A stretch of 7,355 bases of DNA from an uncultured Bacteroidota bacterium (GCA_946887345.1 CAMPKR010000121.1:1-7355); one strand, 5' to 3'; counted from the first letter of the stretch, positions 1 through 6,015 are shown. Numbers and translations are program-made. Notes: generated from the letters alone by a model not told the origin.

Positions 1-875
1 GCGGCAGCTATGCCGGCATGCAAGCTGCTTTGACATTGGTCCGCTCTCTGCGATCGGTATTAATACTCGATGACGCACAACCCGCCAACAGGTATGCTCC
101 GCACTCACATAATCTGCTACTGCACGACGGTGATGATCCTGCCCGGCTACAAACTGTCGCGCGCCAGCAGGTACTCGCCTACCCTAACGTAGAAATAACT
201 GAGAATAGAGCAATCTCCGCTAAAAAAAACAAAGGAGTATTTACCGTTAAGGACAATGAGGGAAATACCTATACTTCAAAAAAAATGCTCATAGCTACCG
301 GACTAAAAGATATAATGCCCGATATAAACGGTTTTGAAGAATGTTGGGGTAAATCAATAGTTCATTGCCCCTACTGCCACGGCTACGAAATAAAAGATAA
401 AGACCTCGGCATTATGACCTTTCCTGAAGCAGCGGTAGAATTTGTCCCGCTCGTTTACAACCTGAGTTCTAAGATCATACTATTCCTGGACGGAGATGCC
501 GAAAAAAAGACAGGGAACTTTATAGCTGATAAAAACATAAAGCTGGTAAAAGAACGGATAGCCAAAGTCCTTCACGATAACGGGCAGCTACATACCGTAG
601 TAACCAAAGAGGGCGGCGCCTACCCTCTCGATGCACTCTTTGTAAGCCTTAACTGCAGCCAGAAAAACGACCTGGCAAGCCAGCTGGGCTGCAAAATGTG
701 CGATGACCGCTTTATAGATGCAGACGTGGTGGGGCAAACTAATATTCCCGGTCTCTATGCAGCGGGCGATTGCACTACGCCCATGAGGGCTATTTCAGTT
801 GCCATAGCCGCAGGATATAAAGCAGGTATAGCCATCAACAACGAACTGATAGAAGATAGCCTGAAGAAAGACTAA
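1..875 (+). CDS. Thioredoxin-reductase-like FAD-dependent oxidoreductase, 5' end missing
   Basis: The reading frame is open from the window edge (first full codon 3-5). It begins in the middle of the FAD-binding glycine loop: GSYAG precedes the Met at 18-20, so that Met is internal and the true start lies upstream. Numbering from that Met, a HDGDDP segment lies at 36-41, a redox-type CPYC motif (Cys117, Cys120) sits in CPYCHGYE, and the second FAD motif GLYAAGDC is at 245-252. This arrangement is that of the thioredoxin reductase/GliT-like class, where a flavin and a CxxC pair move electrons to or from a thiol substrate; the CPYCHGYE form is more GliT-like than classical TrxB. It is probably cytosolic. 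Oddly, the central pyridine-nucleotide loop reads GIMTFPEAA (131-139) and lacks the usual glycines, so NAD(P)H use is doubtful. It converges on the TauE gene with a 10-nt gap. The substrate is not identifiable. Confidence 0.88.
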   Translation, partial: GSYAGMQAALTLVRSLRSVLILDDAQPANRYAPHSHNLLLHDGDDPARLQTVARQQVLAYPNVEITENRAISAKKNKGVFTVKDNEGNTYTSKKMLIATGLKDIMPDINGFEECWGKSIVHCPYCHGYEIKDKDLGIMTFPEAAVEFVPLVYNLSSKIILFLDGDAEKKTGNFIADKNIKLVKERIAKVLHDNGQLHTVVTKEGGAYPLDALFVSLNCSQKNDLASQLGCKMCDDRFIDADVVGQTNIPGLYAAGDCTTPMRAISVAIAAGYKAGIAINNELIEDSLKKD

Positions 876-885
876 GCCTCTATCC

Positions 886-1686
886 TCAAATAACACCAAA
901 TCCTAAAAGAAAGGCGAATGCAAGAAGCGTCAGCCCAACGACAAGCTGCAAAGCCTTAATAGTCACCTTTTTAAGCAGTTTGCTACCCAGGTAAGCCCCG
1001 AGAAAAGCAGAAAGTGTAGCAACAATAATTAAGTTATAGTCGAAAGCCCCTGATTGCCCAATGATCTTACCCGAATAAATACTTAGCCGGGCTATATCTA
1101 TAAGAACAGCTATGGCCACCCCGGTAGCAATGAAAACTTCTTTGCTCAAGTTGGCCCGAATCAGGAACGCAGAACGCAAAGCCCCCTGGTTACCCGAAAG
1201 GCCTCCGAAGAATCCGCTCAGTGCACCACCAAGCGGCAAGTATTTTTGAGGGAAACTTAGCTTGCCCAATCCTGGAACGAGATCAATGAGGGCAAACACA
1301 GCCAGTAGAATGGCAATTAAAAGCTTCACAGGCGTTACTGCAAGCTGCCTGTCGAAAGCATGATATTCATACAAAGGTTGCATACCCGTTATAAGGCTAA
1401 GCAGGTAGGCGCCAATGAACGAGCAAATGATAGCAGGAAGGCCAAAACGGAGCAGCACTGCTCTATCAATGCTCTTACCTACCAAAACCAGCTTGAACAG
1501 GTTATTCAGGAAATGAACAATAGCCGTAAGTGCAATTGCCAACTCTATAGGAAAGAAAAAAGCGAATACAGGCACCAGCAAAGTACCCAGCCCAAAACCC
1601 GAAAAGAAAGTAAGGCCTGATCCAAGCAATGCCACGAGGCAAATGACTAAGTATTGCACAACAGAAAGATAATCTTTTAACCGCAT
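886..1686 (-). CDS. TauE/SafE-family membrane transporter (putative sulfite/organosulfur exporter family)
   Basis: This is a 266-residue, very hydrophobic protein with about eight predicted membrane segments in two halves. The N-terminal half carries SGFGLGTLLVPVF (29-41). The C-terminal half carries GGLSGNQGALRSAFL (161-175), the glycine-rich signature of TauE/SafE proteins. Length is usual for the family. Members are inner-membrane permeases linked in some organisms to export of sulfite, sulfoacetate or related anions, but many have no known substrate and none can be assigned here. The start is fixed: the codon just before ATG (1687-1689 read on the minus strand) is TAA, so no upstream in-frame start exists. 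A GAGGTGA sequence lies 13 nt upstream, overlapping the stop of the lipoprotein gene, so translation is probably coupled within a two-gene operon. Confidence 0.9.
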   Translation of the reverse strand: MRLKDYLSVVQYLVICLVALLGSGLTFFSGFGLGTLLVPVFAFFFPIELAIALTAIVHFLNNLFKLVLVGKSIDRAVLLRFGLPAIICSFIGAYLLSLITGMQPLYEYHAFDRQLAVTPVKLLIAILLAVFALIDLVPGLGKLSFPQKYLPLGGALSGFFGGLSGNQGALRSAFLIRANLSKEVFIATGVAIAVLIDIARLSIYSGKIIGQSGAFDYNLIIVATLSAFLGAYLGSKLLKKVTIKALQLVVGLTLLAFAFLLGFGVI

Positions 1687-1699
1687 TTAAGAAATGAAA

Positions 1700-1706
1700 T
1701 CACCTC
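1700..1706 (-). promoter_or_regulatory. Possible ribosome binding site for the TauE/SafE gene
   Basis: The minus strand reads GAGGTGA here, a good anti-16S match, and it contains the TGA stop of the upstream lipoprotein gene. Thirteen nt separate it from the ATG at 1686, longer than optimal, so its use is uncertain. The overlap with the stop codon would suit translational coupling. Confidence 0.4.
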
Positions 1707-1900
1707 AGCTGCGCAGTGCATCCCTCATCCTGCCCCATAGCGCGGCAGCCCCTTTGTGCCTCCGCTTTGGTAACTGCGGACATACTGCCTGCATGATACA
1801 TACCACCGGTAGGATCAGGACAGGTGCAGGTGTAGGTCTTCATACAAGATTGGATACCAAATGTAAAGACAGCAAGGATTAAGAGATGGAACTTTTTCAT
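1700..1900 (-). CDS. Small cysteine-containing lipoprotein, hypothetical
   Basis: This is a 66-residue protein starting MKKFHLLILAVFTFGIQSC: a Lys-Lys N-terminus, a hydrophobic core and a Cys at residue 19 in a lipobox-like position. It is therefore likely lipidated and exported; IQS before the Cys is a loose but acceptable match for Bacteroidetes lipoboxes. The mature part has four more cysteines (25, 27, 52, 61), with YTCTCPDP directly after the anchor and KAEAQRGC later. They could form two disulfides in the periplasm or at the surface. The pattern resembles small uncharacterised Bacteroidetes lipoproteins with a CTC start and a lysine/alanine-rich helix before the third Cys. Function is unknown. 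It precedes the TauE/SafE gene by 13 nt on the same strand and is probably co-transcribed with it. The opposite-strand frame over the same bases (1694-1882) has no such features and is taken as a shadow. Confidence 0.72.
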   Translation of the reverse strand: MKKFHLLILAVFTFGIQSCMKTYTCTCPDPTGGMYHAGSMSAVTKAEAQRGCRAMGQDEGCTAQLR

Positions 1901-1931
1901 GATCTATAAGTATTAAAACCGTTACCTTAGT

Positions 1932-1966
1932 TTTGAGCAGTACGCAGCACACAAAATATAATTTTG
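1932..1966 (+). promoter_or_regulatory. Candidate Bacteroidetes-type promoter for the EcsC-family gene
   Basis: TAATTTTG at 1959-1966 is an exact match to the Bacteroidetes -7 consensus TAnnTTTG. A TTTG (1932-1935) lies upstream as a possible -33 element, but the 23-nt spacing is somewhat long. The -7 box ends 45 nt before the proposed GTG start at 2012. A single-sequence match only. Confidence 0.38.
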
Positions 1967-2011
1967 GCTTGATATTAAAAACTGTGGGAACAGTTTTACA
2001 GGCGCTCAGCA

Positions 2012-2737
2012 GTGAATAACTACGAAGACTACATATTGCCTGAACTCCGCGACTGGCAGAAAAAAATGCAGCGCAAGCCTACATTCACCAACCGCATGGC
2101 CAGAACCCTGCAGCAGAAAGCCAATCGTCTCATTCCCGAGAAGGTACACAATGTCATTACCGGCGCCGTTAAGCATACTATAAAAGCGGTGTTAACAGGC
2201 GCCGAGTTCATTTCCTCAAAACCTCTCGCCAATGCGAGCCTGGAGGCAAGGGAATACCGGGTTCAAGACCGCATCAATGTCTATAAAAACACCTCTGCTG
2301 CTGAAGGCGCAATAACAGGTGCCGGGGGTATTCTGTTAGGTCTTGCCGACTTCCCTATCTGGCTCACGCTGAAAATGAAACTCCTCTTTGATATTGCCGG
2401 CCTCTATGGCCACGACGTGAGCGACTATAAGGAACGCCTGTATATACTATTTGTTTTCCAACTGGCCTTCTCGGCTGGTGAATATCGCCGGGATATATAT
2501 GCTAAAGTAGCCGACTGGGACAATTACAGCAAAACCTTACCCCCTTTTGATGAATTTGACTGGCGCAGTTTTCAGCAAGAGTACCGCGACTATATAGACC
2601 TCGCCAAAATGCTCCAGCTCATTCCCGGCATTGGTGCAGTAGTAGGCTTCTATGTAAACCATAAGCTGACAGAGAAGCTGGGCAAGACAGCGATGAATGC
2701 GTACAGGCTGAGGTGGCTTTCGGAGCAGGCAAAATGA
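2012..2737 (+). CDS. EcsC-family protein
   Basis: This 241-residue protein starts at a GTG codon (MNNYEDYILPELRDWQKKM); an in-frame stop at 1976-1978 limits any extension, and no strong Shine-Dalgarno is visible. It matches the EcsC family: an N-terminal charged helix with DWQKKMQ (14-20), IPEKVH (41-46), a central glycine-rich hydrophobic stretch GAITGAGGILLGLADFPIW (99-117), then LLFDIAGLYG (124-133) and AFSAGEYRRDIY (152-163). A second hydrophobic glycine-rich segment lies near the end (IPGIGAVVGFYVN, 204-216). The name comes from Bacillus EcsC, encoded with an ABC transporter, but the biochemical role of the family is not known. The hydrophobic stretches suggest membrane association. It stands alone here, divergent from the lipoprotein/TauE pair, so context gives no function. 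Confidence 0.85.
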   Translation: MNNYEDYILPELRDWQKKMQRKPTFTNRMARTLQQKANRLIPEKVHNVITGAVKHTIKAVLTGAEFISSKPLANASLEAREYRVQDRINVYKNTSAAEGAITGAGGILLGLADFPIWLTLKMKLLFDIAGLYGHDVSDYKERLYILFVFQLAFSAGEYRRDIYAKVADWDNYSKTLPPFDEFDWRSFQQEYRDYIDLAKMLQLIPGIGAVVGFYVNHKLTEKLGKTAMNAYRLRWLSEQAK

Positions 2738-2822
2738 CCACAGAAAACCGTTTTGTTTACATTTTGACGAGCTTTTTTTGAAAAAATGCTGTATTGACGC
2801 GGGTTCTATATTTCCTCATGTT

Positions 2823-2862
2823 CCTTTTTGTTTACTTTTTGTTGCCTTTTTGTTTCCTTTTT
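2823..2862 (+). repeat. T-rich 18-bp direct repeat, two copies
   Basis: CCTTTTTGTTTACTTTTT at 2823-2840 is repeated at 2845-2862 with one change (A to C), a 22-bp period. The strand is almost purely pyrimidine plus G. It directly precedes the heptamer array; whether the two form one element cannot be told from a single copy. Confidence 0.65.
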
Positions 2863-2875
2863 TTAGTTGCATCCG

Positions 2876-2959
2876 GGATGCTGGATGCTCGATACTGGAT
2901 ACTTGATGCTCGATGCTTGATACTCGATACCGGATACTCGATGCTTGATACCGGATATA
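2876..2959 (+). repeat. Tandem 7-bp repeat array, BGATRCY
   Basis: Eleven uninterrupted 7-bp units run from 2876 to 2952, all fitting BGATRCY (for example GGATGCT, CGATACT, TGATGCT, CGATACC). A twelfth degenerate unit, GGATATA, ends at 2959. Positions 2-4 (GAT) and 6 (C) never change. Position 1 is G, C or T; position 5 is only A or G; position 7 is T or, twice, C. The first unit overlaps an inverted repeat GCATCC-G-GGATGC (2869-2881). The period is not a multiple of three and the flanks show no gene, so this is non-coding. Short tandem heptamer arrays are known from other bacterial groups; I cannot assign this one to a named family. Confidence 0.92.
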
Positions 2960-3122
2960 AGGCTGTGTTTCAAAGAGCAGGTGGCTGTGTGCAATGGTGC
3001 AAGAACCAACGGGTAAAGTTGGTGAGGGGGTAGAAGCAAATAAAGTTATCCGGAAAGTAAGGCTTAGGAATTCTGATACAGCGGACGCGGTCATTCCCGA
3101 TTTCAGCGTACAAGTCTTGAGT

Positions 3123-3143
3123 CGGGCCCCGTGGCGAGACCCG
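3123..3143 (-). terminator. GC-rich hairpin downstream of the propeller/CHAP gene (possible terminator or 3' structure)
   Basis: On the minus-strand transcript CGGGTCTC pairs with GGGGCCCG (8 pairs, two G-U) around the loop GCCAC. The two G-U pairs become C-A mismatches on the plus strand, so the structure favours the minus transcript, consistent with lying 29 nt past the stop at 3173. No T-run follows, so it is not a classical intrinsic terminator. Confidence 0.35.
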
Positions 3144-3172
3144 GCTGGGACAGAGGCCCCTGATCGAACTGC

Positions 3173-5542
3173 TTATTTCAGGATTTCAATTTTCCGGGTA
3201 AGATTTTTTTCTTGCGAAACATAGTGCAAAATATAGGAACCATTCGCGTGTCCCGAAAGATCAAAGCTATAGAACTGCTCACCATTTACTTTTTTCCTGT
3301 CAATAAATCTGCCGAGGATGTCGTAAACGGTAATTTGCCCGCTTTTTGACAAACCCTTGTCGAGTCGCACCCGGACATGGCCAGTGCCCGGATTTGGAAA
3401 GACGTCTATTCCGGAGTTCACAGACTGTGTTGTTACCGCATTCGGGCCTGCTTCTATGTGGATATAGAGGTCGGGCTTATAATTTCCGGGGCCATACGCC
3501 GTTCCGTTGTATACTTCGCGCACATCGTAATAGCATAAAGAGCCAAAATTAAATTCTGTAAGCGTTACCGTGTCGTCAACGAGACAATGCACGTAGGCAA
3601 CGTGACCGCTGTTACCGACCCCGCTGCCATCACCAGTGTGGTCTCCCCACCACGCTATTGCTCCGATAGCGGGGATAGTATCGCACAGATAGTTAAATGG
3701 TGCGACCGACAGAACGGGCTGCCAGTTAACCGGAGCTCCGAGGTTACCCGGAACAGGAATATTATTTACCGAGTCGTTGGTGAAGAAATAAGGCGTAGTA
3801 CTACTGGTATCTGTAAAACCCATATCCTTATTGAGATTCCATGCCACCCACGACCCCGCATTGTAGCGGCAAAATCCCCAGGCGTCAGGTGCATCGCTGC
3901 AGTTATTGTTATTTAGCATGCATGCGCTGGTGTTCGCCGATTTGTAGGGGTAAGTTGAATAGCAGGTATTGCCTTGGCCGTTCTCATTACAACGGCTGAC
4001 ATCGAGACAAGACTGAGAGAGCTTCATGAGAAAAGCATCGCTGGCGGCCGGGTTGACACTGAGCCAACCGTTAGCGCTAACGAGCCACTGAGAGGCATTA
4101 ATGTCAAAGTCTACCTTCCCATAGTAATCACCTGTAACGTAAATATTGTCATTAGGATCGAGTGCTACCGCGCGCATGATACCACCGGAATTATTACCCC
4201 ATGTGTCAACCTCGGTGCCTGCGGCTGACCTGGCCCAGATCATCTTTCCGTCAGGGGTCAGTTTCAGTATAAACCCATTCACCCAGTGGCTGCCCGGCCC
4301 TCCCGTTCCTACCAGTTTATATGTCTCGCCGGCATCGGGATTGAAATCCATAGTGTCAGAAAAAATACCTGTGCAAATAACATTATTATATCTGTCAATG
4401 GTCGCCTTCACCATGTCATCATACCCCATTCCGGGAAAATCGGCAACCCATATGAAGTCACCGTTGGGAGTTAGCTTTTCGATAAAGAAGTCCCGGTTGT
4501 TCTTCCAGTGTATCCAATGCTCACCAATGCCCGGGTCCATATCTACGCTGTCGTAGTAGTAATAGCCGGTAACATAAACATCATCATTAAGGTCAGTAAT
4601 TATTGAATTAGTATGCACATCGGCCGGAGTATTATTTAGTTTCTTTGCCCATAGAAAATCACCGGCAGAATCTAATTTGGCTATAAAAATGGCCTGGTTA
4701 GTAAGGATATATGTGGCGGAACCGGGATCGAAATCGACGGGACCGTAATAATCCCCGGTTACGTAAATATTTCGGTTGCCATCGAGGGTCATGGTCGGCC
4801 AAAGAATATTAACAGAGTTCGACTGACCTTGAAAATGCCTGCCCCATACGTAGTTTCCGAAGGGATCCAGTTTGACGACGAATCCACCTGTACCCTGGGT
4901 GGTATAGCTGTCTACTCCCGGGCCAGGATCCAGATCGATCACCGCGACGGAAGGATAATTATTGTAATGCCCAAGTACGTAGACGTTTCCTAATGTGTCC
5001 ACCTCCACATCTTTTGATACATCAAAATGGTCACCTCCAATCTGGCGTGCCCATTGCAACTGTCCTGCCGAATCAAGTTTTAATACAAAAACGTCCCTGC
5101 TTTCAATGTTGGAATTGAAAAGGAGCTGCCCGGCACCCGGGTCAAAATCCACCGTGCTGTCAAAACCGCCCGTTAGGATAATGTTGCCATACTTATCCAT
5201 CGCAGCGCCATAGAGCAATAGATAGAAATAATTAGTCCAGGTTGTACTGTCGGGGGAATTCCATTCTCTCGCCCAAATGAAATTGCCGTCAGCGTCCAGC
5301 TTCTGAACAAAAATATTGTTGTTATAGCCGGTTCCAAATAGATTGTACACACCGGGACCGGGATCAAAATCAACAGTGTCTTTAAATGTACCAACGGTGT
5401 AGATATTGCCGGCACTATCCCTAAAAACGTAACTTGAATACTCAGTATTGGTTCCACCCGTGGTTTTTACCCAATTGAATTGTTGTGCGTTTGTAACAGC
5501 AGTGCTTGAGAGGAGAATAAGTATTATAAAAAGGTTTCTCAT
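3173..5542 (-). CDS. Secreted seven-repeat propeller protein with inactive-looking CHAP-like domain and type IX sorting tail
   Basis: This 789-residue protein begins with a signal peptide (MRNLFIILILLSSTAVTNAQ). Seven propeller-type repeats follow, each with a D-G-N-IYVTG strand, a VDFDPG-like loop and an F-x-x-KLD-x-x-G-x-x-W strand. The loops start near 57, 131, 202, 269, 333, 398 and 477; the last two are eroded (MDFNPD, VDFDIN). Seven SBBP-like units suggest one seven-bladed beta-propeller. Residues about 512-680 hold nine of the protein's ten cysteines and resemble a CHAP amidase: YPYK (531-534), DAWGFCRYNAGSWVAW (553-568), PAIGAIAWW (624-632), GHVAYV (646-651, His647) and TEFNFG (662-667, Glu663). 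The position expected to be the catalytic Cys is Ala562 (codon 3857-3859). The C-terminus from about 707 (DVFPNPGTG; final IEILK) is a type IX secretion sorting domain, so it is likely exported and surface-attached or released. Peptidoglycan or glycan binding without cleavage is an inference. Confidence 0.9.
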   Translation of the reverse strand: MRNLFIILILLSSTAVTNAQQFNWVKTTGGTNTEYSSYVFRDSAGNIYTVGTFKDTVDFDPGPGVYNLFGTGYNNNIFVQKLDADGNFIWAREWNSPDSTTWTNYFYLLLYGAAMDKYGNIILTGGFDSTVDFDPGAGQLLFNSNIESRDVFVLKLDSAGQLQWARQIGGDHFDVSKDVEVDTLGNVYVLGHYNNYPSVAVIDLDPGPGVDSYTTQGTGGFVVKLDPFGNYVWGRHFQGQSNSVNILWPTMTLDGNRNIYVTGDYYGPVDFDPGSATYILTNQAIFIAKLDSAGDFLWAKKLNNTPADVHTNSIITDLNDDVYVTGYYYYDSVDMDPGIGEHWIHWKNNRDFFIEKLTPNGDFIWVADFPGMGYDDMVKATIDRYNNVICTGIFSDTMDFNPDAGETYKLVGTGGPGSHWVNGFILKLTPDGKMIWARSAAGTEVDTWGNNSGGIMRAVALDPNDNIYVTGDYYGKVDFDINASQWLVSANGWLSVNPAASDAFLMKLSQSCLDVSRCNENGQGNTCYSTYPYKSANTSACMLNNNNCSDAPDAWGFCRYNAGSWVAWNLNKDMGFTDTSSTTPYFFTNDSVNNIPVPGNLGAPVNWQPVLSVAPFNYLCDTIPAIGAIAWWGDHTGDGSGVGNSGHVAYVHCLVDDTVTLTEFNFGSLCYYDVREVYNGTAYGPGNYKPDLYIHIEAGPNAVTTQSVNSGIDVFPNPGTGHVRVRLDKGLSKSGQITVYDILGRFIDRKKVNGEQFYSFDLSGHANGSYILHYVSQEKNLTRKIEILK

Positions 5543-5560
5543 TTATAGGTTTTTGCCGAA

Positions 5561-5568
5561 TAAAGATA
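5561..5568 (-). promoter_or_regulatory. Possible -7 element of the propeller/CHAP gene
   Basis: The minus strand reads TATCTTTA, 7 of 8 matches to TAnnTTTG if the last base is ignored, and it ends exactly 18 nt before the ATG at 5542. The divergent paralogue has the same arrangement (6746-6753). No -33 TTG is apparent, so this is weak alone. Confidence 0.3.
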
Positions 5569-5613
5569 TAAAAATGATTATTGCTGAACGGATATTTCCT
5601 TAAAGCAGATCGG

Positions 5614-5686
5614 GTTGTCTGAACTGGGATTTATGCAATTGAAGGGATTCTTGAAATTTTTTCGCAAGTCGAAAAGACTTGCGGCA
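5614..5686 (+). repeat. 73-bp direct repeat DR1, left copy
   Basis: This copy begins GTTGTCTGAACTGGGATT and is 68/73 identical, without gaps, to 6611-6683, with 997 bp between copy starts. Its 3' part is a hairpin: CGCAAGTC (5663-5670), loop GAAAA, GACTTGCG (5676-5683), eight pairs. It lies 71 nt upstream of the propeller/CHAP gene. Non-coding. Confidence 0.92.
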
Positions 5687-5714
5687 GTTGGGGGCAGGTG
5701 ATATGATGGGCGTA

Positions 5715-5760
5715 GTTGTCTGAACCGTGATCTATGGGATTAGTTGGATTCTTGAGAATG
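5715..5760 (+). repeat. Diverged third copy of the DR1 5' part
   Basis: It shares GTTGTCTGAAC and GGATTCTTGA with DR1 and about 35 of the first 45 bases by hand alignment without gaps. The GAAAA-loop hairpin is not preserved. An 8-bp inverted pair, TGATATGA (5699-5706) and TCATATCA (5772-5779), brackets it. Confidence 0.75.
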
Positions 5761-5811
5761 TCGCGAGTGGGTCATATCATTTGAGTTGTGTGCGTTCAAC
5801 TTATCAAGCTG

Positions 5812-5839
5812 AAGACCGTTTACAAAACGGCTTTTTATT
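5812..5839 (+). terminator. Intrinsic terminator without an obvious upstream gene
   Basis: CCGTTT (5816-5821), loop ACA, AAACGG (5825-5830) is a perfect 6-bp stem. It is extended by AAG/CTT with a single bulged A and followed by CTTTTTATT. Stem plus T-run has the right polarity only on the plus strand. No plus-strand gene is visible between 5543 and here, so it may end a small RNA, be a repeat-borne remnant, or block read-through. Confidence 0.68.
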
Positions 5840-5848
5840 GAGGTTCGA

Positions 5849-5875
5849 GATGCCCTGCGGAACATCCGGAACAGC
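5849..5875 (+). repeat. Short direct repeat DR2, left copy
   Basis: GATGCCCTGCGGAACA, four variable bases, then GAACAGC. It matches 6579-6603 apart from a 2-base gap and the four variable bases. The two copies sit just outside the REP-hairpin module on either side. Confidence 0.6.
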
Positions 5876-5886
5876 ATGACTATTTT

Positions 5887-5902
5887 GCTCCGTACGTGCT
5901 AC
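5887..5902 (-). repeat. Degenerate outer REP-like hairpin with GTAG foot (copy A)
   Basis: The minus strand reads GTAG then CACGTACGGAGC. The surrounding bases (5883-5914) closely resemble those around the intact copy at 5999-6014, including TACCCTA and CCACAT downstream on the plus strand. Two changed bases break the stem, so this looks like an eroded REP copy. Confidence 0.6.
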
Positions 5903-5951
5903 CCTATTCCACATAACAGAAATTTCCCAGGCAGGCCAATGTGAACGATAT

Positions 5952-5967
5952 GCCCCAGAGGGGCTAC
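5952..5967 (-). repeat. REP-like hairpin with GTAG foot, left outer (copy B)
   Basis: The plus strand reads GCCCC-AGA-GGGGC (5952-5964) followed by TAC; on the minus strand this is GTAG directly at the foot of a 5-bp stem. With about 14 further bases (GGGGCTACCGCTTTGTAG side) it is the mirror image of the right outer copy at 6556-6571. Confidence 0.85.
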
Positions 5968-5998
5968 CGCTTTGTAGATATTTATTGTAGGATATTTT

Positions 5999-6014
5999 GC
6001 TCCGTAGGAGCTAC
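5999..6014 (-). repeat. REP-like hairpin with GTAG foot, left inner (copy C)
   Basis: The plus strand reads GCTCC-GTA-GGAGC (5999-6011) followed by TAC; the minus strand has GTAG at the foot of the 5-bp stem. The transposase TAG stop (6016-6018) is separated from this GTAG by a single base, so the hairpin is effectively the 3' end of the transposase message. Confidence 0.85.
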
Positions 6015-6015
6015 C

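Larger units (their letters stand above)
2738..3172. other. 435-bp gene-free region between EcsC-family and propeller/CHAP genes
   Basis: No credible gene is seen on either strand. The two longest frames (2794-3033 + and 2816-3094 -) are translations of the T-rich tract and the heptamer array, and have low-complexity or repetitive sequence such as a 7-residue period. From left to right the region holds an AT-rich stretch, a T-rich direct repeat, the 7-bp array, a 6-bp inverted repeat (3005-3010 with 3018-3023) and a GC-rich segment with a hairpin at 3123-3143. Confidence 0.7.

Noticed and set aside
1360..1620. Plus-strand frame opposite the TauE/SafE gene
   Set aside because: Antisense of a well-supported membrane protein; composition is Lys/Gln-rich without any motif.
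1694..1882. Plus-strand frame opposite the small lipoprotein
   Set aside because: No signal peptide or motif, whereas the minus strand has a lipobox and regular cysteine pattern.
2770..2790. Intrinsic terminator for the EcsC-family gene at AGC-T/A tract-GCT
   Set aside because: The stem is nearly all A-T with an internal mismatch and no T-run follows the 3' arm.
2876..2959. CRISPR array
   Set aside because: Units are 7 bp and contiguous, with no spacers and no cas genes.
3005..3023. ACCAAC/GTTGGT inverted repeat as a terminator
   Set aside because: The stem is only 6 bp with a 7-nt loop, no T-run on either side, and not close to a gene end.
2794..3094. Two overlapping frames, one on each strand, as small proteins
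   Set aside because: Both are translations of the T-rich repeat and the 7-bp array, with low-complexity or 7-residue periodic sequence.
3121..3172. tRNA remnant suggested by a TTCGATC string on the minus strand
   Set aside because: The flanking bases do not form a T-arm and no acceptor or anticodon stem can be drawn.
3587..4556. Several plus-strand frames of 68-136 codons inside the propeller/CHAP gene
   Set aside because: They are shadows of the 789-codon minus-strand gene, whose domains, signal peptide and sorting tail are clear.
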